Source: VMDJ01 sp038146785 (GTDB lineage Bacteria; Pseudomonadota; Gammaproteobacteria; Chromatiales; Chromatiaceae). From it: DNA of 18,538 bases. How positions within the stretch are numbered: the stretch's first letter is position 1; every line of letters starts with the position of its first letter. The notes below the pieces were generated by a model. The model was not told the origin of the DNA. It did no database searches and saw nothing but the letters and a program-made list of their open reading frames with translations. The stretch lies in contig JAYQSI010000010.1 of NCBI GenBank assembly GCA_038146785.1, positions 1 through 18,538 of the forward strand, given 5' to 3'. Position numbers and translations under genes: made by a program. This document shows positions 6,783 through 14,373 of the stretch, piece by piece.

Positions 6783-9647
6783 ATGTCAGATTATCTTGAT
6801 CGACTTCAAAAATCATCCGCCTACCATGGCGTCAATGCACCTTACGTCGAGGATCTTTACGAAAGTTATCTAAAAGATCCGGCAAGCGTCCCTGAAAAAT
6901 GGCGCGAGCATTTCGACAACCTTCCCCAAGTGAATGGCTTTGGTCCTGAGCATATCGAAGAGTCACATCGCGATATCCAAGCGCAGTTCGCGAAGAAAGC
7001 CCAAGGTCGTCGTGCCGTTGTGCTTTCAGGCGGCATGAGTGCAGAAGCTGCAGAGCGCCAAACCAAAGTCTTACAGCTGATCAACGCCTATCGTGTGCGG
7101 GGTCATCAAAACGCTAAGCTCGATCCACTTGAGCTGCACAAAACAGTACCCCTCGAAGAGCTCAAGCCAGAGCACTACGGTTTTACCCAAGCGGATATGA
7201 AAGAGGTGTTTAACACCGGTTCCTTATTTGCCGCTGAACAAATGCCACTTGGCGAGATCCTCGACTTACTCCGCGAGACCTACACCTCAACGGTCGGCTC
7301 TGAGTACATGCATATCACTGACACGGATGAGAAACGTTGGATTCAGCAACGACTCGAAACCTATCGTGCAAAGCCTGAGATGGATCACGACAAGCAGAAG
7401 TGGTTACTGCATATGCTGACCGCAGCAGAAGGCATTGAAAAGTACATGCATGCTCGCTTCGTCGGTCAAAAACGTTTCTCACTCGAAGGTGGCGAATCAC
7501 TGATTCCTATTCTTGATGAATTAATCTTCCGTGCCGGTAATAACGGTGCCGAAGAAGTGTTGATCGGTATGGCACACCGTGGTCGTCTGAATGTTCTGAG
7601 TAATATTTTAGGTAAACCACCTGCCAGCATCTTTAAAGAGTTCGAAGGTCAGCGTCACGAACATAACGAACGCAGCGTACTGAGCTCGGGCGATGTGAAA
7701 TACCACAAAGGTTTCTCCAGTGACTTAGATACCGGCAATGGTCTGGTTCACGTCACACTGGGCTTTAACCCATCGCACCTCGAAATCATCAGCCCAGTAA
7801 TGATTGGTAGTGCGCGTGCTCGCCAACAACGCTATGGCGATAAAGAAGGCGACATGATTATCCCCATCAGCATTCACGGCGATGCTGCTTTCGCGGGTCA
7901 AGGCGTGGTCATGGAAACCTTCAACATGTCACAGGTACGTGGCTATGCCGTTGGCGGCACCATCCATATTGTGGTGAATAACCAAATCGGCTTCACCACC
8001 TCGAATGCCTTCGATAGCCGCTCGACCCATTACTGCACCGATGTCGCCAAGATGGTTCAAGCACCGATCTTCCACGTGAATGGCGATGATCCAGAAGCGG
8101 TGATCTTTGTCACACGTCTAGCGTTCGACTATCGCAAGCGCTTCCATAAAGACGTGGTTATCGACTTAGTCTGTTATCGCCGCCATGGTCACAACGAAGC
8201 GGACGAGCCAGCGGTGACTCAACCAAGCATGTACAAAAACATCCGCAGTCGCGAAACCACCCGTGCCTTGTATGCCAACAAGCTGCTGAGCAAAGGTGTT
8301 ATCGATGCTGATTTTGCGCAAAAGAAAGTCAGCGACCTTCGCGAACGCTTTGAAGCCGGCGAATGTGTTGGCCGCGCCACCGAAGATGACCTTGAAGGTC
8401 GTATCTTGGTCGATTGGGAAAAGTACAAAGGCGCCACCTGGGAGTCTCCTGCTAAAACCGCGGTTAAAACGGCTCGCATTGCTGCATTAGCTGGAAAGAT
8501 CTTCACCCCACCTGCTGGCTTCCCATTACACCCGCGGGTTGAAAAGATTCTTTCCGATCGTCAAGCCATGGCAAACGGTGACAAGCTGATCGACTGGGGC
8601 TTTGCTGAGAACATGGCGTATGCCTGCCTACTTGATATGGGCTATCCAGTTCGCTTATCAGGTCAAGACTGTCGTCGCGGCACCTTCTTCCACCGTCATG
8701 CGATGTGGCGTAATCAAGAGACTGGCGAAAGCTATGTCTCATTGCGTGAGATCCGTGAAGACCAACCTAACTTCACCGTTATCGATTCGGTCCTCTCTGA
8801 AGAAGCGGTACTTGCCTTTGAATATGGCTATGCAACCGCTGAACCCAACACACTGACCATTTGGGAAGCTCAGTTCGGTGACTTCGCTAACGGCGCACAA
8901 GTGGTGATCGACCAATTCATTAGTTCAGCTGGCGCCAAGTGGGGCTTGTACTGTGGTTTAACCATGTTGCTACCTCACGGTTACGAAGGCCAAGGTCCAG
9001 AGCACTCATCAGCACGTATCGAGCGTTACATGCAGCTGTGTGCTGAGCACAACATGCAAGTGTGTATTCCAAGTACGCCAGCACAAATCTTCCACTTATT
9101 GATGCGTCAGATGATTCGACCCTTCCGTCATCCACTGATCGTTTTCTCACCAAAGAGTATTTTGCGTAACCCATTGGCTACCTCGCCTTTGGAAAGCTTA
9201 AGCCATGGTGAATTCGAAACCGTTATCGATGAGATTGATCCTATCGAAGCAGAACAAGTCACTCGTGTGGTGATGTGTAGCGGCAAGGTTTACTACGACC
9301 TACTGCAAGCACGTCGTAGCCGCGAGTTACAACACGTGGCTATTGTTCGTATCGAACAGCTTTACCCCTTCCCACATGACCGTGTGGCTGAAGTCGTTGG
9401 TCAATACATCAATGCCGAGCAATTCATCTGGTGCCAAGAAGAGCCACAAAACCAAGGTGCTTGGGATCAAATCAAACACCGTTTTGCATGGCTACACGAG
9501 CGTGGTCATCGTGCGCAATATGCAGGTCGTAAATCTGCAGCAGCACCGGCAACCGGCTATTCAAAAGTTCACCAAGAAGAACAAGATCAACTGATCGACG
9601 ACGCACTCACCGGCGAAGTTAATCGCGAAATGGACCTGAGAGGATAA
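6783..9647 (+). CDS. sucA: 2-oxoglutarate dehydrogenase E1 component
   Basis: Thiamine-diphosphate-dependent decarboxylase of the 2-oxoglutarate dehydrogenase complex (TCA cycle, cytoplasm). It decarboxylates 2-oxoglutarate and passes the succinyl group to the lipoyl arm of E2. It has 954 residues, slightly longer than E. coli SucA (933). The N-terminal E2-binding segment is present (MSDYLDRL, PYVEDLYESY). Active-site histidines lie in MAHRGRLNV (H265) and KYHKGFSSD (H308). The thiamine/Mg motif runs from HGDAAFAG (D367) to VVNNQIGF (N399-N400). The C-terminal half has SVLSEEAVLAFEYGYATAEP, WEAQFGDFANGAQ, HGYEGQGPEHSSARIERY and VVMCSGKVYYDL. One oddity: the usual QDSGRGTFF or QDCGRGTFF reads QDCRRGTFF, an arginine where glycine is normal. 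sucB follows after 2 bases. The gene is intact, unlike its upstream neighbour. Confidence 0.98.
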   Translation: MSDYLDRLQKSSAYHGVNAPYVEDLYESYLKDPASVPEKWREHFDNLPQVNGFGPEHIEESHRDIQAQFAKKAQGRRAVVLSGGMSAEAAERQTKVLQLINAYRVRGHQNAKLDPLELHKTVPLEELKPEHYGFTQADMKEVFNTGSLFAAEQMPLGEILDLLRETYTSTVGSEYMHITDTDEKRWIQQRLETYRAKPEMDHDKQKWLLHMLTAAEGIEKYMHARFVGQKRFSLEGGESLIPILDELIFRAGNNGAEEVLIGMAHRGRLNVLSNILGKPPASIFKEFEGQRHEHNERSVLSSGDVKYHKGFSSDLDTGNGLVHVTLGFNPSHLEIISPVMIGSARARQQRYGDKEGDMIIPISIHGDAAFAGQGVVMETFNMSQVRGYAVGGTIHIVVNNQIGFTTSNAFDSRSTHYCTDVAKMVQAPIFHVNGDDPEAVIFVTRLAFDYRKRFHKDVVIDLVCYRRHGHNEADEPAVTQPSMYKNIRSRETTRALYANKLLSKGVIDADFAQKKVSDLRERFEAGECVGRATEDDLEGRILVDWEKYKGATWESPAKTAVKTARIAALAGKIFTPPAGFPLHPRVEKILSDRQAMANGDKLIDWGFAENMAYACLLDMGYPVRLSGQDCRRGTFFHRHAMWRNQETGESYVSLREIREDQPNFTVIDSVLSEEAVLAFEYGYATAEPNTLTIWEAQFGDFANGAQVVIDQFISSAGAKWGLYCGLTMLLPHGYEGQGPEHSSARIERYMQLCAEHNMQVCIPSTPAQIFHLLMRQMIRPFRHPLIVFSPKSILRNPLATSPLESLSHGEFETVIDEIDPIEAEQVTRVVMCSGKVYYDLLQARRSRELQHVAIVRIEQLYPFPHDRVAEVVGQYINAEQFIWCQEEPQNQGAWDQIKHRFAWLHERGHRAQYAGRKSAAAPATGYSKVHQEEQDQLIDDALTGEVNREMDLRG

Positions 9648-9649
9648 AC

Positions 9650-10852
9650 ATGACTGATGTTCGCGTACCTACCCTGCCTGAATCCGTAACCGACGCAACG
9701 GTACTGACTTGGCACAAGAAACCCGGTGATCCAGTATCCCGCGATGAAAACCTACTCGATCTAGAAACCGACAAGGTGGTGCTTGAAGTTCCCTCACCTA
9801 TCGATGGCGTACTCACCGAGATCAAAGCCGAAGAAGGTGCAGTCGTTACGTCAGACGACATCTTGGCGATCCTGACCGAAGGCGCGGTTGCCGCAGCAGC
9901 ACCTGCTGCCAATGAACCAGCTGCAGAAACGCCCGCAGAATCCGATGATGACCCTATCCTCACGCCTGCGGTTCGTCGCTTAGTTAAAGAGATGAAGATC
10001 GACCCTTCACAAGTTACCGGCACCGGTAAAGAAGGTCGCATCCTCAAGTCAGATGTGATGCGTTATCTCGACGAGCAAAAGAATCAACCTGCTGAAGCGA
10101 AAGAAGCCAAAGCCGCCGCTAGCGCAGCACCAGATGACATCGCCCTGGGTCCTCGTGATGAGAAGCGTGTGCCCATGAGTCGTCTACGCGCACGTGTCGC
10201 TGAGCGTTTGCTCGAAGCACAAGCCAATGCAGCGATTCTGACTACCTTTAACGAAGTTGATCTGCAAAACGTTATCGAGCTACGTAAAAAGTACAAAGAC
10301 CAGTTCGAAAAGCAACACGACACCCGCCTAGGCTTCATGTCGTTCTTCGTCAAAGCCGCTGTCGAAGCATTGAAGAAATTCCCAGCAGTCAATGCGTCAA
10401 TCGATGGCGATGAGATCGTGTATCACAACTACTTTGATATCGGCATCGCGGTGGGCTCACCACGTGGCTTGGTCGTTCCGATCTTGCGTGATGCCGATCA
10501 GATGAGCTTTGCAGAGATCGAAGCGCGCATTCGTGAATATGGCGAAAAAGCGCGTGATGGTAGCTTGAGCTATGACGATCTTGTCGGTGGCACTTTCACT
10601 ATCTCAAATGGTGGTGTGTACGGCTCGATGCTCTCGACCCCTATTCTTAATCCACCGCAAAGCGCGATCTTAGGCATGCACAACATTGTTGAGCGTCCAG
10701 TCGTGGTCAATGGTGAGATCGTGATTCGTCCGATGATGTATCTCGCGCTTTCATACGACCATCGCATCATTGATGGTCGCGAGTCAGTGCAAACACTGGT
10801 CACCATTAAGGAGCTACTCGAAGATCCGGCACGCCTGATGCTTCAAGTGTAA
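9650..10852 (+). CDS. sucB: Dihydrolipoyllysine succinyltransferase, 2-oxoglutarate dehydrogenase E2
   Basis: Core of the 2-oxoglutarate dehydrogenase complex; it transfers the succinyl group from its lipoyl arm to coenzyme A. It has 400 residues, the normal length. Domains in order: one lipoyl domain (1-78) with the lipoylated lysine K42 in LETDKVVLEVPS; an Ala/Pro/Glu-rich linker (79-100); the peripheral subunit-binding domain (about 103-140, LTPAVRRLVKEMKID to GRILKSDVMRYL); a second linker; and the catalytic domain (about 170-400) with MSRLRARVAERLLEA, TTFNEVD and the active-site SYDHRIIDG (H371, D375). The Shine-Dalgarno AGAGGA lies within the last codons of sucA, so the two are translationally coupled. 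E3 (lpd) and sucCD do not follow; the complex must draw its E3 from elsewhere. Confidence 0.98.
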   Translation: MTDVRVPTLPESVTDATVLTWHKKPGDPVSRDENLLDLETDKVVLEVPSPIDGVLTEIKAEEGAVVTSDDILAILTEGAVAAAAPAANEPAAETPAESDDDPILTPAVRRLVKEMKIDPSQVTGTGKEGRILKSDVMRYLDEQKNQPAEAKEAKAAASAAPDDIALGPRDEKRVPMSRLRARVAERLLEAQANAAILTTFNEVDLQNVIELRKKYKDQFEKQHDTRLGFMSFFVKAAVEALKKFPAVNASIDGDEIVYHNYFDIGIAVGSPRGLVVPILRDADQMSFAEIEARIREYGEKARDGSLSYDDLVGGTFTISNGGVYGSMLSTPILNPPQSAILGMHNIVERPVVVNGEIVIRPMMYLALSYDHRIIDGRESVQTLVTIKELLEDPARLMLQV

Positions 10853-10874
10853 AATCCTTTTAAGCAGTCTTTCT

Positions 10875-10904
10875 ACGGCCTCCTTGTGAGGCCGTCTTGT
10901 CTTT
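10875..10904 (+). terminator. Hairpin between sucB and fumarase (terminator or attenuator)
   Basis: ACGGCCTC (10875-10882) and GAGGCCGT (10888-10895) form a perfect GC-rich 8-bp stem with a CTTGT loop. The tail CTTGTCTTT (10896-10904) is T-rich but interrupted, so termination is likely partial. It ends only 13 bases before the fumarase ATG and overlaps the region where the fumarase ribosome site (AGAGAA, 10905-10910) begins. Partial read-through from sucAB into the fumarase gene is therefore plausible. Confidence 0.7.
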
Positions 10905-10917
10905 AGAGAACATAACG

Positions 10918-12432
10918 ATGACTACCATTAAGCAAGACGATCTCATTCAAAGCGTTGCTGATGCCCTGCAATACATCTCGTATTACCACTCTGTGGATTA
11001 CATCCAAGCCGTTGGTCGTGCATATGATCGTGAGCAATCACCTGCGGCAAAAGATGCCTTAGCGCAGATCATTACCAACTCACGTATGTGTGCAGAAGGT
11101 CATCGTCCGATCTGCCAAGACACCGGCGCCGTAGTGGCGTTTGTAAAGATTGGTATGGAATGTCGCTTTGAAGGCAACCTATCACTTAACGACATGATCA
11201 ATGAAGGTGTGCGTCAGGCGTATATGCATCCTGATAACAAGCTACGCGCCTCTATGGTGAGTCCACCGATCGGCAAGCGCGTGAATACTCGCGATAACAC
11301 CCCAGCGATCATTTATCACGAGCTGGTACCCGGCAATAAAGTCGAGATCGGTTTAGCAGCCAAAGGCGGTGGCTCTGAAAACAAATCAAAATTCACCGTG
11401 ATGAACCCAAGTGACAGCTTGGTCGACTGGGTGGTTAAGACCTTACCGACCATGGGCGCCGGCTGGTGTCCGCCAGGCATCTTAGGTATTGGTATTGGCG
11501 GCACTGCTGAGAAAGCGATGTTGCTCGCCAAAGAATCACTCATGTCACACATCGATATGCATGAGATTCAAGCGCGCGGCCCACAAGATGAGATTGAAGA
11601 GCTTCGTCTTGAGATCTACAACCGCGTTAACGATCTTGGCATCGGGGCGCAAGGCTTGGGCGGCTTAACCACCGTGGTCGATGTCAAAATCAACACCTAT
11701 CCAACGCATGCCGCCTCACTACCGGTAGCGATGATTCCTAACTGCGCCGCGACTCGTCACGTTGAATTCGAACTCGACGGTTCAGGCCCTGCGGTACTCG
11801 AGCCACCTAAGCTTGAAGACTGGCCAGATGTCACATGGACCGCTTCTACCGAATCTAAGCGCGTTGATCTGAATAACTTAACGCCAGAAGAAGTGGCTAG
11901 CTGGAAGCCAGGTGAAACCTTATTGCTTAACGGCAAGCTACTCACCGGTCGTGATGCAGCGCACAAGCGCATCCAAGAGCTACTCGAAAGCGGCGAAGGT
12001 CTTCCTGAAAATGTCGACTTCACTAATCGCCTGATCTACTACGTAGGCCCTGTCGACCCTGTGCGTGATGAAGCTGTTGGTCCTGCAGGTCCGACCACCT
12101 CAACACGCATGGATAAGTTCACTGAGATGATGCTGAGTCAAACCGGTCTGATCGGCATGGTCGGTAAAGCAGAGCGCGGCCCAGTGGCGATTGAATCGAT
12201 CAAGAAACACAAGGCGGCCTATCTAATGGCCGTTGGTGGCGCAGCGTACTTGGTCTCCCAAGCGATTAAGAGCGCCAAAGTCTTAGCGTTTGAAGACCTT
12301 GGAATGGAAGCGATCTACGAATTTGATGTAGTCGATATGCCCGTCACAGTAGCGGTAGATAGCACCGGTGTATCAGCACACATCACCGGCCCTGCTGAAT
12401 GGTCAGTGAAAATTGCTGATATGAAAAAGTGA
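10918..12432 (+). CDS. fumA: Class I fumarate hydratase, oxygen-sensitive 4Fe-4S type
   Basis: Converts fumarate and water to (S)-malate in the TCA cycle. It has 504 residues with the alpha and beta class I fumarase domains fused in one chain, a length typical of many proteobacterial enzymes and shorter than E. coli FumA (548). The three expected cluster ligands are visible: C66 in ICQDTG, C184 in GWCPPG and C276 in PNCAATRH. Other family landmarks are KGGGSENKS, GIGIGGTAEKAM, the RLIYYVGPVDP segment opening the beta domain, GPAGPTTSTRMDKF and GMVGKAERG. ATG 10918 is chosen over an in-frame TTG at 10897 because AGAGAA sits 7 bases upstream and the TTG lies in the terminator tail. The gene is intact and oriented with sucAB, forming a small TCA block with an attenuating hairpin between. 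Confidence 0.96.
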   Translation: MTTIKQDDLIQSVADALQYISYYHSVDYIQAVGRAYDREQSPAAKDALAQIITNSRMCAEGHRPICQDTGAVVAFVKIGMECRFEGNLSLNDMINEGVRQAYMHPDNKLRASMVSPPIGKRVNTRDNTPAIIYHELVPGNKVEIGLAAKGGGSENKSKFTVMNPSDSLVDWVVKTLPTMGAGWCPPGILGIGIGGTAEKAMLLAKESLMSHIDMHEIQARGPQDEIEELRLEIYNRVNDLGIGAQGLGGLTTVVDVKINTYPTHAASLPVAMIPNCAATRHVEFELDGSGPAVLEPPKLEDWPDVTWTASTESKRVDLNNLTPEEVASWKPGETLLLNGKLLTGRDAAHKRIQELLESGEGLPENVDFTNRLIYYVGPVDPVRDEAVGPAGPTTSTRMDKFTEMMLSQTGLIGMVGKAERGPVAIESIKKHKAAYLMAVGGAAYLVSQAIKSAKVLAFEDLGMEAIYEFDVVDMPVTVAVDSTGVSAHITGPAEWSVKIADMKK

Positions 12433-12444
12433 TCGCTTAACGTT

Positions 12445-12801
12445 TTGGCTTACCTCTTCACACTCATTGTCTTACTCTTTGTTGGCGCTGATAGCTCAGC
12501 GCCGACGCTAGTCGCTAATGATGTGATTATCGAAAGATTGAGTGGTAAAACCGCACATTGCATCAAAACCAAAGACAACACCGATTGCGATACCTATTTC
12601 GCCAAGAATGGCGATGTCGAACGCTACACCTTTAACGATAAAAAGTTTCGTTATGGCACTTGGTGGATCGATGGTGTGAGTAAGCTAAATATTCAATGGG
12701 CAAACAAAGACGACCTTGGGTCTTTGATGTTAGTAAGCTAAAATGGCACCTTCAATGAAGGTATTATCGACAAAGACGGTAATACCTTACCCACAAAATA
12801 G
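12445..12801 (+). pseudogene. Small secreted protein of unknown function, interrupted by in-frame TAA
   Basis: I do not recognise the family. The first 15 or so residues (AYLFTLIVLLFVG) look like a signal peptide or anchor, followed by a small polar domain with two cysteines about ten residues apart (CIKTKDNTDC), then YFAKNGDVERYTFNDKKF and YGTWWIDGVSKLNIQW. Such Gly-Thr-Trp strands suggest a small lipocalin-like or META-like beta fold, which is a guess. The only start is TTG 12445 with no clear ribosome site, so an original ATG may have been lost. At 12739-12741 a TAA interrupts the frame, yet the same frame continues sensibly (NGTFNEGIIDKDGN) to TAG 12799-12801. It may alternatively be a functional 98-residue protein that happens to be followed by open sequence. 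Confidence 0.5.
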
Positions 12802-12844
12802 ACTACGCATGAGGTTTAGCGACAGACCAAACCATTTGACGTCA

Positions 12845-13379
12845 TCATCGACTTTCTTTACGAGCCAAGGTCACCGAGACACTAAACCCCATCATTGTGA
12901 TGATCGCCATAAGGTTACCAAAACCACTGTTTATCCCTGAGCTATCAGAATGAAATGCAATCAGCCCTAAGCCGATAAGCACAAACATCATTACTAAGCC
13001 AAAAGCCTTATCTACCGCATCATTAAGAAATAGCCTGCCTAAAATGGCAGTAAAGACAGGCATCGCAGCTAAGATATACAACACACTGGCAATACTGGTG
13101 TTGGTGATCGCCATAACAAAACTATCGATGAAACTGAAACGCAGATGGCATACCAAATACCAACTTTGCTGATTGCTGAAAAGAATGTCTTTCTGACCCT
13201 TTTGACGTGAGTACCAATAGCAAAGCGATGACTAATCCAGCAATCACATTTCGCCAGAAAGCAGTCACTAAGCCATCACCATCAATTAAGCGGACATAAA
13301 GTGAATCTGGAACGATAAACATCGCACCAATGAAGGCCAATAAGGCACCTTTGGTTTCAGCTTTAAAGTTAAGACTCAT
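12845..13379 (-). pseudogene. DMT/EamA family permease, frameshifted and lacking its second half
   Basis: Drug/metabolite transporter superfamily permeases have two EamA domains and about 300 residues. Here only the first EamA domain is present, in two frames. The start (ATG at 13379, MSLNFKAETKG) reads through KGALLAFIGAMFIVPDS, FWRNVIAGLVIALLLVL and QSAKLVF. After a break at about 13140-13165 the sequence resumes in another frame with FVMAITNTSIASVLYILAAMPVFTAILGRLFL, KAFGLVMMFVLIGLGLIAFHSD and IITMMGFSVSVTLARKESR. It ends at a stop at 12845-12847. The second EamA domain is absent; instead the 3' end of the converging small gene lies there, so a deletion probably removed it. With about five helices and a frameshift it is unlikely to work. 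No convincing Shine-Dalgarno precedes the start. Confidence 0.75.
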
Positions 13380-13394
13380 ACAGCATATTTAGAC

Positions 13395-13420
13395 ATAAAA
13401 AAGCCTGCTACTGCAGGCTT
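13395..13420 (-). terminator. Terminator of the proX-proW transcript
   Basis: The arms AAGCCTGC (13401-13408) and GCAGGCTT (13413-13420) pair perfectly around a 4-base loop. On the minus strand the stem is followed directly by a run of T (the A run at 13397-13402 on the plus strand). It lies 6 bases past the proW stop. Confidence 0.9.
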
Positions 13421-13425
13421 TGTTG

Positions 13426-14304
13426 TTATTGTGATGAATAGCTTTGCAGTCGCTTACCGTAGGACTGACTTATCCGATCAAAAATAATCGCCAGCGCCAC
13501 AATGGCAAGTCCATTAAAAACACCCATGGCAAGGTAACCGTTAGAGATCGCTTTTAATACCGGCTGACCTAAGCCTGTAACACCAATCATCGCAGCGATA
13601 ACAACCATGGCGAGTGACATCATGATGGTCTGGTTAACACCTGCAAAAATATTAGGTAGTGCGAGTGGAATCTGAACTTTAACCAATCTCTGCCAAGCAC
13701 TTGCACCAAACGCATCTGCCGCTTCGAGCACCTCTCTATCCACCATGCGTATACCAAGGTTCGTCAGTCGAATCATCGGTGGTATTGCGTAGACCACCAC
13801 CGCAATCAAGCCAGCCACTTTGCCAATACCCAGCAACATAACGACAGGTATCAGATAGACAAAACTTGGAATGGTCTGCATGACATCCAATACCGGCGTA
13901 ATAATCGCTTGAGCGCGATCCGAGCGAGACATAAGGATACCGAGCGGCATACCTAACAAGATACAGAGCAAGGTACACACCACGATAATACTCACGGTAC
14001 TCATGGTGTCTTCCCACATACCCAGGTAGCCGATCAGGAACATACTGATTGCAGTACCCACCACAAGCTTCCAACTACGGCTTGCAAACCACGCCGCCAC
14101 ACACAGTAAGCCAATAATGATGGGCCAAGGTGTCGCGAGTAATAGCTTTTCTAACCAAACAAGAAATTGAAGTAATGGATCGAAGAAGTTCTCAATATTG
14201 TCACCGTACTCACGTGTGAAGTTTTTAAAACTCTCATCAATACCCTTTCTTAGATCCCGCAAGTCACCGCGACCTAACGAAGGGAAATCTACTAACCAAT
14301 CCAT
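13426..14304 (-). CDS. proW: Glycine betaine/choline-type ABC transporter permease
   Basis: Inner-membrane subunit of an osmoprotectant importer; 292 residues. An N-terminal polar segment (about 1-45, FPSLGRGDLRDLRKGIDESF) precedes the first helix, as in ProW/OpuAB proteins, but is shorter than in E. coli ProW (354 residues). Then come about six or seven helices with the binding-protein-dependent permease core: TVSIIVVCTLLCILLGMPLGI, a PVLDVMQTIPSFVYLIPVVMLLG segment, and the EAA loop at residues 194-217 (EAADAFGASAWQRLVKVQIP), which contacts the ATPase. IGVTGLGQPVLKAI is typical of betaine/carnitine/choline permeases. A purine-rich ribosome site (GAAGAAAG) precedes the ATG. It follows proX on the same strand, with a hairpin in the 69-base gap. 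Its natural ATPase partner is proV at 16627. The substrate (glycine betaine, proline betaine or choline) cannot be fixed from sequence. Confidence 0.93.
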   Translation of the reverse strand: MDWLVDFPSLGRGDLRDLRKGIDESFKNFTREYGDNIENFFDPLLQFLVWLEKLLLATPWPIIIGLLCVAAWFASRSWKLVVGTAISMFLIGYLGMWEDTMSTVSIIVVCTLLCILLGMPLGILMSRSDRAQAIITPVLDVMQTIPSFVYLIPVVMLLGIGKVAGLIAVVVYAIPPMIRLTNLGIRMVDREVLEAADAFGASAWQRLVKVQIPLALPNIFAGVNQTIMMSLAMVVIAAMIGVTGLGQPVLKAISNGYLAMGVFNGLAIVALAIIFDRISQSYGKRLQSYSSQ

Positions 14305-14319
14305 ACTTTCTTCTCGATA

Positions 14320-14351
14320 TAAATAAAGAGGGGCATCCGAAGATACCCCTC
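14320..14351 (-). terminator. UUCG-tetraloop hairpin between proX and proW (attenuator/mRNA stabiliser)
   Basis: Read on the minus strand, GAGGGGTATC (14351-14342), TTCG (14341-14338) and GATGCCCCTC (14337-14328) form a 10-bp stem with a single U-G wobble, closed by the very stable C(UUCG)G tetraloop. A broken T-rich tail (TTTATTTAT, 14327-14319) follows. It sits 23 bases past the proX stop and about 24 bases before proW. Such a site would stop part of the transcription, or protect the proX message, giving more binding protein than permease. Confidence 0.82.
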
Positions 14352-14373
14352 AATCTTAAGCATAGCTACTGAA

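Noticed and set aside
9619..10047. Serine-rich 142-residue frame on the minus strand over sucB
   Set aside because: It is the antisense of the lipoyl and linker region of an unmistakable sucB; composition is what antisense Ala/Glu/Asp codons give.
10897..10917. TTG start adding seven residues to the fumarase
   Set aside because: It lies in the tail of the intergenic hairpin and lacks a ribosome site, whereas ATG 10918 has one.
4463..12741. TAA read as a sense codon (alternative genetic code or suppressor)
   Set aside because: Intact genes in the window end with TAA at the expected place (sucA, sucB, proV, TauE), and the same damaged loci also carry frameshifts, which recoding of TAA cannot explain.
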